Source of the DNA: Microbacteriaceae bacterium
Lineage (GTDB): Bacteria > Actinomycetota > Actinomycetes > Actinomycetales > Microbacteriaceae
Assembly (NCBI GenBank): GCA_027487865.1
Contig: JAIYCT010000007.1
Location: 124,001 to 188,000 of the forward strand
Direction of reading: 5' to 3'
Length of the DNA stretch: 64,000 nt
The translations under genes and the position numbers were made by a program. Of the stretch, positions 46,618-53,910 are shown piece by piece (the stretch's first letter is position 1; the number at the start of each line of letters is the position of its first letter). The notes under the pieces were generated by a model. The model made no database searches, was not told where the DNA came from, and worked only from the letters and a program-made list of their open reading frames with translations.

Positions 46618-49253
46618 TTTACTGCGGCAACCGCTTCTTGGATAGCCTTCGCAAGTTTCGAGGTGTCAGTACCGCCACCCTGTGCGAAGTCAGCTTTTCC
46701 GCCACCGCCACCGCCAAGGACAGTAGCCGCGGTCTTTGCCAGCTCTCCAGCGCGAACGCCCTGCTGCTGCGCTGAAGCTCCAGAAGAAATCATCACCAAG
46801 GGCTTATCTGCAATGACTGCCCCAAGGATGACAACAGAATCCGCTCCAAGCTGCTCAGCTGCAGCTGCCGTCAACGCCTTTAGCTGATCGGCGTTTACAT
46901 CCTGGTCAATATTCACCGCTACCACGTTGAGTCCCGCAATCTTTGTTGCAGCAGCTACCAGGGAAGGAAGCAACTGCATAGCTTGCGCCGACTCAAGCTC
47001 AGCAACTCGCTTCTGTGAAACCTTGAGCTCCTCTAGTGCGCTCGCGATTCGAGCCTCAAGCTCAGTAGCTGGCGCCTTTAGGCTTGCAGCCAGCCTTCTA
47101 GTGATCTCGCGGTCTGCAGTCAGAGATCGGAGCGCGTCAATACCAACGAGGGCTTCAATTCTTCTCGAGCCAGAGCCAACAGACGACTCGGATGTAATCG
47201 AGACCAAACCAATTTGCGATGAGCGCATCACGTGAGTTCCACCACAAAGCTCGCGCGACCAAGGACCACCGACCTGAACAACTCGAACATCTTCGTCGTA
47301 GGTTTCTCCAAACAGAGCAATAGCTCCCCATTCGCGAGCAGCCGATAGCGGCATGTACTGAGCACTCACCGCTAGGTCGGCCCTGATTGCAAGGTTTGAA
47401 ACCTCTTCGATCTCGGACTTGGTTTCATCCGAGAGCGACTGGGTCCATGAGAAGTCAAGCCTCATGTAGCCAGGGCGGTTGTAGGAACCCGACTGCAGCG
47501 CTTCTGGGCCTAGAACCTGCCTAAGGGCAGCGTGAACCACGTGGGTTGCGGAGTGGGCTTGTGCGGCGCCTAGCCGCCAGTCTGCATCTACCAGGGTCTT
47601 GGCGCCGCTTCCGACAATTACCTCACCGGAGACAACCCGAACCTTGTGCGAGAACAAGCCCTTGACTGGTTTCTGGACATCAAGCACTTCTAGCTCAAAG
47701 CCATCGCCAACGATCCAACCAGCATCTGCAGCCTGTCCACCGGACTCGGCATACAAAGTGGTGCGATCTAGGAAGAGCTCACCAAGCTGCCCAGCCGTCA
47801 AACTCAATACGGACTCACCCTCGCGAATAAGGCCCAAGACCTTGCCCGATGTCTTCAACCCCTCATATCCAAGGAATTGAGTTTCACCCAGGCTTCTGAA
47901 CTCGCTGTAAACCTGAAGGCCCGCCCCGCCAGTCTTCTTTGACTTGGCGTCTTGCTTCGCGCGATCTTTTTGCTCCTTCATCAGCTCGTCAAAGCTGTCG
48001 CGGTCGACGGTCAAGCCGTTTTCTTCCGCAATCTCAACGGTTAAATCAATTGGGAAACCATAGGTGTCGTGCAATAAGAAGGCAGTCTCGGGAGAGAGGC
48101 TTGATTTGGAAGCAGCAATTGCCTCAGACAGGACGATTAGTCCCGAATCAAGGGTTCTCGAGAAACCAGTTTCCTCGGCGATGGCGGATCGAAGAACTCT
48201 CGGGAAGCTTTCTTCCAGTTCTGGGTACGCCTCAACCATGGCGTTCTTGCTGGTGGTAAAGAGCTCTTCGAAGCAAGGCCTGTCAACACCAAGAAGTCGC
48301 AGAGAGCGAACTGAACGGCGAAGCAATCGTCGCAAAACATATCCACGGCCTTCATTCGAAGGAGATACTCCGTCAGACATCAGCATTAGCGAAGAGCGAA
48401 TGTGGTCAGCAATCACACGCATTCGAACATCGTCTGACTCGTCAGCACCGTAGGTCTTGCCGGATAGCTTGGCTGATAGGTCAACTAGAGGTCTGACCTG
48501 GTCTATCTCGTAAATGTTCTCGACGCCTTGCAATAGGAAAGCAACGCGCTCAAGACCCATTCCGGTGTCAATGTTCTTCTTTGGTAGGTCCCCAAGAATC
48601 TCGAAGTGATCCTTGGTGCCACCGTCAGCACGCTCGTACTGCATGAAAACAAGGTTCCAGATCTCGATGTAGCGATCTTCGTCCGCCTCAGGGCCACCCT
48701 CAAGCCCATACGCAGGACCGCGATCGTAGTAAATCTCAGAGCAGGGACCTGCTGGTCCGCGCTGACCGGTTGACCAATAGTTGTCGCGCATACCGCGCTT
48801 CTGTATGCGCTCACGCGGAACGGACGATTGCTCTAGCCAGTACTCAATAGCCTCGTCATCGTCGTTATAGACGGTCACCCAAAGCCGCTCTGGGTCAAAA
48901 CCGAGGCCACCGTTCTCGAGCGAACCAGTGAGCAGTTCCCAGGCGAATCCAATGGCTTCCTTTTTGAAGTAGTCACCGAAGGAGAAGTTGCCATTCATTT
49001 GGAAGAAGGTTCCGTGGCGGGTGGTTTTTCCTACCTCGTCAATATCTAGCGTGCGCACACACTTCTGAACGCTGGTGGCACGAGTGTATGGAGCCGGTAA
49101 TACCCCGGTCATGTAGGGAATGAAGGGAACCATTCCAGCAACCACGAACATTAGGGTCGGGTCTTGGCTAATCAATGGAGCGCTTGGAACTACGGTGTGA
49201 CCATTTCTTTCGAAGTAGTCAAGCCACCGCCGCTTAATCTCGGCAGTCTTCAT
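46614..49253 (-). CDS. alaS: Alanyl-tRNA synthetase
   Basis: AlaS charges tRNA-Ala and edits mischarged Ser and Gly. The 879 residues contain the class II catalytic core (HGTFFQMNGNFSFGDYFK, GLERVAFLLQG), the editing domain with HSATHVVHAAL and CGGTHVMRS as zinc ligands, and the C-Ala domain with the Gly-rich stretch GGGGGGKADFAQGGG. No T-box or other leader is possible in the 5-base gap upstream. ATG at 49253. Confidence 0.97.
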   Translation of the reverse strand: MKTAEIKRRWLDYFERNGHTVVPSAPLISQDPTLMFVVAGMVPFIPYMTGVLPAPYTRATSVQKCVRTLDIDEVGKTTRHGTFFQMNGNFSFGDYFKKEAIGFAWELLTGSLENGGLGFDPERLWVTVYNDDDEAIEYWLEQSSVPRERIQKRGMRDNYWSTGQRGPAGPCSEIYYDRGPAYGLEGGPEADEDRYIEIWNLVFMQYERADGGTKDHFEILGDLPKKNIDTGMGLERVAFLLQGVENIYEIDQVRPLVDLSAKLSGKTYGADESDDVRMRVIADHIRSSLMLMSDGVSPSNEGRGYVLRRLLRRSVRSLRLLGVDRPCFEELFTTSKNAMVEAYPELEESFPRVLRSAIAEETGFSRTLDSGLIVLSEAIAASKSSLSPETAFLLHDTYGFPIDLTVEIAEENGLTVDRDSFDELMKEQKDRAKQDAKSKKTGGAGLQVYSEFRSLGETQFLGYEGLKTSGKVLGLIREGESVLSLTAGQLGELFLDRTTLYAESGGQAADAGWIVGDGFELEVLDVQKPVKGLFSHKVRVVSGEVIVGSGAKTLVDADWRLGAAQAHSATHVVHAALRQVLGPEALQSGSYNRPGYMRLDFSWTQSLSDETKSEIEEVSNLAIRADLAVSAQYMPLSAAREWGAIALFGETYDEDVRVVQVGGPWSRELCGGTHVMRSSQIGLVSITSESSVGSGSRRIEALVGIDALRSLTADREITRRLAASLKAPATELEARIASALEELKVSQKRVAELESAQAMQLLPSLVAAATKIAGLNVVAVNIDQDVNADQLKALTAAAAEQLGADSVVILGAVIADKPLVMISSGASAQQQGVRAGELAKTAATVLGGGGGGKADFAQGGGTDTSKLAKAIQEAVAAVK

Positions 49254-49258
49254 TGTTT

Positions 49259-49546
49259 TTACTTCTTGGCTGGAGCGGGCTTTGCAGCAGCAGGCTTTGC
49301 AGCCGCTGGCTTCTTGGCCGGAGCAGGCTTCTTGGCTGCAGCTCTGGCAGCAGGCCTCTTAGCTGCGGCTGGCTTAGTGAGCTCTGCTTCACGCTCTTGG
49401 TAGCCCGCAGCAACTGCCTGGCTAAAGTCTTTTGCGGCGGCAATCGCCTCATCTAGCGCGAGCTGCGCCTTTGGGTTGTCGCGAAGTTGAACTACGGCGA
49501 GTGCTCCAAGGCCAAGACCTGCTGCGAACCATCCGAGTTTTGACAT
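49259..49546 (-). CDS. Small membrane-associated protein with H1-like Ala/Lys/Pro tail
   Basis: I do not recognise a named family. The 95 residues start with a Gly/Ala hydrophobic segment (about 4-20, GWFAAGLGLGALAVVQ), continue with an amphipathic helix with mixed charge (about 22-57), and end in a 38-residue tail of Ala, Lys and Pro built on AAAKP/APAKK units, resembling histone H1-like tails. It lies between DUF948 and alaS with 2- and 5-base gaps, the slot in which Micrococcales often carry a small uncharacterised protein. The start ATG is well placed. Binding to nucleic acid or anionic cell-wall polymer is possible from the tail alone. Confidence 0.8.
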   Translation of the reverse strand: MSKLGWFAAGLGLGALAVVQLRDNPKAQLALDEAIAAAKDFSQAVAAGYQEREAELTKPAAAKRPAARAAAKKPAPAKKPAAAKPAAAKPAPAKK

Positions 49547-49548
49547 TT

Positions 49549-49896
49549 CTACCTCCGTTTTCCAATGACTGAAAGCAGTCCCTTGGTGACACCAAAAAGT
49601 TTAGTAAGTGGAGCGCCTACAGAGGCTGTGAATACTGCAACCAGGGAGTTGATGTTCTCGGTGACCTGCTCGACATCTTCCGTGATCGAGTCAATTCGCT
49701 TTAGCTGGCGGTTCGCCTCGCCCAGGGTGACACGGGCTTCTTGAAGCATTGGCTCAAGTTCCTTGTTGACGGTGCTAATGGTTCGAGCGCTCTCGTCAAT
49801 GAGTTTGGCAAGCTTCACAAGTGGGAAGCCAAGAAAAAGGACAAGCACGGCGAAGCTGAGGGCAAAAATTATGCCGACAACCTCGCCACCGCTCAT
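49549..49896 (-). CDS. DUF948 membrane protein
   Basis: The 115-residue protein has one N-terminal membrane helix (about 7-26) and a long helical, probably coiled-coil segment (about 30-85) with regularly spaced hydrophobic residues, as in the DUF948 family near alaS/rpsD in Gram-positive bacteria. The C-terminus is basic (GKRR). The molecular role is unknown. It is co-oriented with rpsD, 9 bases downstream of its stop. Confidence 0.85.
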   Translation of the reverse strand: MSGGEVVGIIFALSFAVLVLFLGFPLVKLAKLIDESARTISTVNKELEPMLQEARVTLGEANRQLKRIDSITEDVEQVTENINSLVAVFTASVGAPLTKLFGVTKGLLSVIGKRR

Positions 49897-49905
49897 CTGA
49901 CTTAC

Positions 49906-50535
49906 TTATCTAGCTGCGTAGTACTCAACAACAAGCTGAACTTCACAGGTAACTGGAACTTCGGCGCGCTTTGGACGGCGAACAAGAGTCGCCTGCAACT
50001 TGTCTAGGTCAACGCTGATGTACTCAGGAGTCTTGTTTAGAACGTCTGAGTTACCACCGGCTGCTGCGACCTGGAATGGCTCAACCTTCTCGCTCTTGGC
50101 GTGAACGTGGATCATCTGTCCTGGCTTTACGCGGAAAGATGGGCGGTCAACGCGCTCACCATCAACAAGGATGTGGCGGTGAACAACCATCTGACGGGCC
50201 TGAGCCATGGTGCGAGCAAAGCCAGAGCGAAGCACTAGCGCGTCAAGACGCATCTCAAGCAGCTCAACTAGGTTCTCACCGGTTAGGCCTTCAGTGCGCT
50301 TGGCTTCCTGGAAGGTCTTACGAAGCTGAGCCTCGCGGATACCGTACTGAGCCCTGAGGCGCTGCTTCTCGCGAAGACGAACTGCGTAGTCTGAATCAGA
50401 CTTGCGCTTGGTGCGGCCGTGCTGGCCCGGTGCATACGGGCGCTTTTCCATGTACTTAGCAGCTTTAGGAGTTAGTGCAATGCCTAGGGCACGTGACAAA
50501 CGGGTCTTGCTGCGGGTTCTAGTTGTCTTTGACAA
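49906..50535 (-). CDS. rpsD: 30S ribosomal protein S4 (zinc-free form)
   Basis: S4 nucleates 30S assembly by binding the 16S 5' domain. The 209 residues carry the S4 RNA-binding domain (about 95-160, MRLDALVLRSGFARTMAQAR) and an N-terminal ALGIALTPKAAKYMEKRPYAPGQHG-type block (shown here from ALGIALTP to APGQHG) with no Cys, so it is the form without the zinc knuckle. The start is TTG (50535) with AAAGG 7 bases upstream; no ATG fits. Weak initiation plus a structured leader may tune its output. Confidence 0.96.
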   Translation of the reverse strand: MSKTTRTRSKTRLSRALGIALTPKAAKYMEKRPYAPGQHGRTKRKSDSDYAVRLREKQRLRAQYGIREAQLRKTFQEAKRTEGLTGENLVELLEMRLDALVLRSGFARTMAQARQMVVHRHILVDGERVDRPSFRVKPGQMIHVHAKSEKVEPFQVAAAGGNSDVLNKTPEYISVDLDKLQATLVRRPKRAEVPVTCEVQLVVEYYAAR

Positions 50536-50568
50536 AAAGTTACCTTTCGAATTTATCTATGGGATCTT

Positions 50569-50597
50569 GCTCTACGTCCCAGCCGCTGGAGCAGAGC
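50569..50597 (-). promoter_or_regulatory. Hairpin in the rpsD leader
   Basis: GCTCT and AGAGC enclose an inner CCAG/CTGG stem, making an interrupted 29-base stem-loop about 34 bases before the TTG start. It lies downstream of the predicted promoter, so it would be transcribed. S4 is a translational autoregulator in other bacteria; that this hairpin is its target is only a guess. Confidence 0.35.
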
Positions 50598-50606
50598 AAC
50601 CCTGAG

Positions 50607-50635
50607 AGCTTAGCAGTTTGAGTGTTGGCTGTCAC
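50607..50635 (-). promoter_or_regulatory. Promoter of rpsD and the downstream run
   Basis: On the minus strand GTGACA (50635-50630) is followed after exactly 17 bases by TAAGCT (50612-50607). The -35 matches TTGACA at five of six positions and the -10 has the TAnnnT form common in Actinobacteria. It begins at the last base of the rarA stop. It is the best promoter candidate for the rpsD-alaS-aro genes. Confidence 0.5.
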
Positions 50636-51867
50636 TATCCTTCTAGGATTTCACGAATCGCTTTTAGGCGCTCAGCGATGACTTTCTCATAGCCGTGGTT
50701 CGATGGTTCGTAAAGCTGACCGGAAATCTCGGCGTATTTCTGCGCGACGATTCCCTTTGGGTCATCGTGAGGGTAGCGATAGCCAACAGCACCGGTTGAC
50801 CTCAGCGATGCTGGGACCGCTGGGACCTCACCACTATTGAGATCTTCAAGTGCTTTATTGATGGCTAGATACGCACGGTTTGATTTAGGTGCCGTGGCTA
50901 GGTAAATAGTCACTTCAGCCAGTGGGATCCTGCCCTCCGGCATTCCGATTCGTTCCACAACATCTGCACCTGCGCTTGCTACGACCAAGGCATTTGGGTC
51001 TGCCAGTCCGATGTCCTCCGCCGCCAAGATCATGAGCCTTCGCGCGATAAACCTGGGATCCTCTCCCCCGGCAATCATTCTTGCCAAATAGTGAATCGCT
51101 GCATCCACGTCAGAACCGCGAACGGACTTGATAAATGCGCTGATTGTGTCGTAATGAGCATCGCCATTGGCGTCGTAAGCGATAGCTACCTCGCTGGCTT
51201 CTTTAGCAACCTCGAGGCTGATGTCTGTCTCGGTTTGTGATGCAGCAGCCTCTAGAAGTGTCAGCGCACGTCTGGCGTCACCAGAGGAAATCTTTGCAAG
51301 GTAGCCAATGGCGTCTTCTGAGACCTTCTTGCCGTTCCAATCAGTTCTAGCAATTGCGCGCTTAAGTAGCGTCTCAACCTCAGTATCCGAAAGTGGATCA
51401 AGATGCAACACAAGGCATCGAGACACCAGGGGCTTGATGACGCTGAAGGATGGATTCTCGGTCGTCGCCGCGATCAGAGTTATCTGTCCGGATTCCACCG
51501 CCGCCAGCAGAGAGTCTTGCTGGCTTTTGGAGAAACGATGGATCTCGTCTAGGAACAAAATGGTGTTTCGCTCGTAAACCTCACGGAGCTTCTTAGCGGA
51601 ATCAATGACCTCTCGGACATTGGCGACCGATGCTGAGATGGCACTTAGCTCGACGAAGTTCGCGTCTCGTGATTGAGAAATTAGCCTTGCCAGTGTGGTC
51701 TTCCCGGATCCAGGCGGCCCCCAAAGAATCAGTGAGCTCAATGCGGCGCTCATATCGCTGGTTATTAGCCGATTGAGAGCAGAGCCCGGCTTTATGATCC
51801 GAGTTTGACCGACCACCTCAGCAAGCGAGGTTGGGCGCATTCGAGATGCAAGGGGAACGGATACCAC
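50635..51867 (-). CDS. rarA: Replication-associated recombination protein RarA (MgsA)
   Basis: RarA is a clamp-loader-like AAA+ ATPase acting at blocked forks. The 410 residues show PLASRMRP at the N-terminus, Walker A WGPPGSGKTT (49-58), Walker B LFLDEIHRFSK, sensor ATTENPSF and the C-terminal tetramerisation region with GSDVDAAIHYLARM. GTG start at 51867; an internal ATG at 51840 would cut off the conserved PLA segment. It is divergent from the cyclophilin gene, with a 54-base spacer. Confidence 0.95.
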   Translation of the reverse strand: MVSVPLASRMRPTSLAEVVGQTRIIKPGSALNRLITSDMSAALSSLILWGPPGSGKTTLARLISQSRDANFVELSAISASVANVREVIDSAKKLREVYERNTILFLDEIHRFSKSQQDSLLAAVESGQITLIAATTENPSFSVIKPLVSRCLVLHLDPLSDTEVETLLKRAIARTDWNGKKVSEDAIGYLAKISSGDARRALTLLEAAASQTETDISLEVAKEASEVAIAYDANGDAHYDTISAFIKSVRGSDVDAAIHYLARMIAGGEDPRFIARRLMILAAEDIGLADPNALVVASAGADVVERIGMPEGRIPLAEVTIYLATAPKSNRAYLAINKALEDLNSGEVPAVPASLRSTGAVGYRYPHDDPKGIVAQKYAEISGQLYEPSNHGYEKVIAERLKAIREILEG

Positions 51868-51921
51868 CTGTTGATTGTATGCAACACCTAGAATTACTAA
51901 TCGCGGATAGACAAGGGTGTT

Positions 51922-52671
51922 ATGAAGAACAACGACAAGCTAGCGAGTTTCCAAGCCAAGCAGGGCATCAAAGTGGCCCGAGAGGCTACCAATCGCAAGG
52001 ACAACCGGTTGGTGTTGATCATCTCCGGTGCCGCTCTGGGTTTGGCCCTTCTAGGGCAGTTCCTCTACTTCTCAATCGGACCGGGTTTTGTTTCGCCAGT
52101 CGATGAGGTCGCTGTCGAGAGCGAGCAAACATCTACCAACTCTGATTTGGTTCCGGATCCTGCCCTTGCTGAAAACCGCACCTGGACTGGAACACTAAAT
52201 CTGAATGAACAACCCTTGGGCCTAGAGCTCTATGGTGATCTAGCTCCGCAGGCCACCGCTAACTTCATCTCGCTTGCGAAGTCCGGATACTTTGAGGGCG
52301 GTAACTGCCACAGGCTTACTACTGCAGGAATTTTCGTTTTGCAGTGTGGTGACCCCACTGGCACCGGTTCTGGTGACCCAGGCTACAAATTTGGACCAAT
52401 TGAGAACGCGCCTTCCGATGACATGTACGGTGAGGGAGTTTTGGCGATGGCAAGAGTCGGTGGCGATGGCAGCTCAATGGGCAGTCAGTTCTTCATCGTC
52501 TATGGAGAGTCGCAGATTCTGAGTGATGCCGCAGGTGGCTATACCGTTTTTGGCAAGGTCACCTCTGGACTTGACTCCGTCAAGGCTATTGCCGAGGCTG
52601 GAACCGTAGATGGTTCGAGCGATGGAGCTCCGATTAATGCCGTTTCGCTTAGCGGTATTTCGGTAGAGTAA
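51922..52671 (+). CDS. Membrane-anchored cyclophilin-type peptidyl-prolyl isomerase
   Basis: The 249-residue protein catalyses cis-trans isomerisation of X-Pro bonds, probably outside the membrane. A basic N-terminal region is followed by one membrane helix (about 29-51), a Ser/Glu/Pro linker and a cyclophilin domain from about residue 85: NFISLAKSGYF, the catalytic Arg in CHRLTT, LQCGDPTGTG, MGSQFFI and YTVFGKV. The absence of a lipobox Cys argues for a membrane anchor and not a lipoprotein. AAGGG precedes the ATG. The next gene follows after 24 bases, as in other Actinobacteria upstream of relA. Confidence 0.92.
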   Translation: MKNNDKLASFQAKQGIKVAREATNRKDNRLVLIISGAALGLALLGQFLYFSIGPGFVSPVDEVAVESEQTSTNSDLVPDPALAENRTWTGTLNLNEQPLGLELYGDLAPQATANFISLAKSGYFEGGNCHRLTTAGIFVLQCGDPTGTGSGDPGYKFGPIENAPSDDMYGEGVLAMARVGGDGSSMGSQFFIVYGESQILSDAAGGYTVFGKVTSGLDSVKAIAEAGTVDGSSDGAPINAVSLSGISVE

Positions 52672-52695
52672 AACCTCACACCTTAGGAGATCCCC

Positions 52696-53910
52696 GTGAC
52701 CAGCAACGCATTCGGCCGCGTCGACAGCGAGAACAACGTATTCGTTATCGAAGCAGGCGTCGAAAGACACGTTGGCCAGTACCCAAACGTCAGCGAAGCT
52801 GACGCACTTGCCTACTTTGTCCGTAAGTATGAAGACCTAGAAGCTCAGGTTCGTATCCTCGAGCAGCGTCTAGCTTCCGGAGTCACGGATTCAAAAAGCC
52901 TGAAGGCAGGTTACGACCACCTGGTCACGGAACTAAAAGAGCCAAAAGCAGTTGGGAACCTGGTGGGTTTGCGCGAGCGTCTGGCGAAAACGGAGGCGTC
53001 CATCGCAGCTGCTGCCGAGAAGATCAGTGCAGAGCGCGAAGAGTCGATGACTCAGGCTCTAGCCGCCAAGGAAGAGATTGCCGTAGAGGCAGAGGCTTTG
53101 GTGTCTAAGTTGGACAACATCAACTGGAAGAAGTCTGCCGAGCAGATGACTGCATTGTTTGAGCAGTGGCAGAGGCTTCAGAAGGACGGCCCCAAGCTTC
53201 CTAAAGCTAAGACGGATCCGATCTGGAAGCGCTTCTCACAGGCCAGAGCAAAGTTTGAAAGTGGCCGAAGAGCCTACTTTGCGTCCCTGGATTCGAAGTT
53301 CAAAGAAGCTAAATCAGCCAAGTCCAAGCTCGTGGAGGCGGCCGAAGCCCTGGTGTCAAAGGGTGGAGACGCAGCAGCTACCTATCGCAAGCTGCAGGAT
53401 GACTGGAAGCTAGCACCCCGTGCTGGAAAGGCCGAAGATGCGCTATGGGCACGATTTAGGGCTGCCGGCGATGCAATCTTTGCAGCCAAGAAGGAAAAGG
53501 ATTCAGAGCAGGCCACGGAGCACACCAGCAACCTCAAGCTCAAGCTTGAACTGTTGAAAGAAGCGGAGAAGATCGACGTTTCAAATCTCGAAGCGGCGAA
53601 GAAGGCGATGTCTGACATTCAGTCGCGCTGGGTAAAAATCGGGCATGTCGCTAAGGACAAGGTCCGCGAGGTTGAAGACAAGCTTCGCAAGATCGAGAAA
53701 GCAATTTCGGATGCCCAGGCAGACGCCTGGAAGCGCTCAGACCCTACGGCCAAGGCACGCAGCAGTTCTCTGGTTGCTCAGCTTGAGGAAGCCATTGCTG
53801 ATCTCGAGACAGAGCTAAAGGTCGCTCCTGCTGCTAAAAAGAAGGACCTTCAGTCAGCTATCGACGCTCGTAAGTCTTGGCTAGACGCAGCAATCAAAGC
53901 TGTTGACTAA
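52696..53910 (+). CDS. DUF349 coiled-coil protein
   Basis: The 404 residues are highly charged and helical. DUF349 repeats are recognisable by the W...L...WK.GP and LW.RF pattern (WQRLQKDGPKLPKAKTDPIW-type block near 155-175, DDWKLAPRAG and ALWARFRAAGD near 235-258, SRWVKIGHV near 312). The function is uncertain; family members have been linked to nucleic acids and stress. The start is GTG with AGGAG 6 bases upstream. The stop overlaps that of the convergent relA gene by 3 bases. Confidence 0.9.
   Translation: MTSNAFGRVDSENNVFVIEAGVERHVGQYPNVSEADALAYFVRKYEDLEAQVRILEQRLASGVTDSKSLKAGYDHLVTELKEPKAVGNLVGLRERLAKTEASIAAAAEKISAEREESMTQALAAKEEIAVEAEALVSKLDNINWKKSAEQMTALFEQWQRLQKDGPKLPKAKTDPIWKRFSQARAKFESGRRAYFASLDSKFKEAKSAKSKLVEAAEALVSKGGDAAATYRKLQDDWKLAPRAGKAEDALWARFRAAGDAIFAAKKEKDSEQATEHTSNLKLKLELLKEAEKIDVSNLEAAKKAMSDIQSRWVKIGHVAKDKVREVEDKLRKIEKAISDAQADAWKRSDPTAKARSSSLVAQLEEAIADLETELKVAPAAKKKDLQSAIDARKSWLDAAIKAVD

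Noticed and set aside
49254-49258. T-box or alanine-responsive leader before alaS
   Set aside because: The upstream gap is 5 bases.
49262-49380. Tandem DNA repeat or CRISPR-like array near 49.3 kb
   Set aside because: The irregular GCAGC/CTTGG repetition is the codon pattern of the Ala/Lys/Pro tail, without uniform repeats or spacers.
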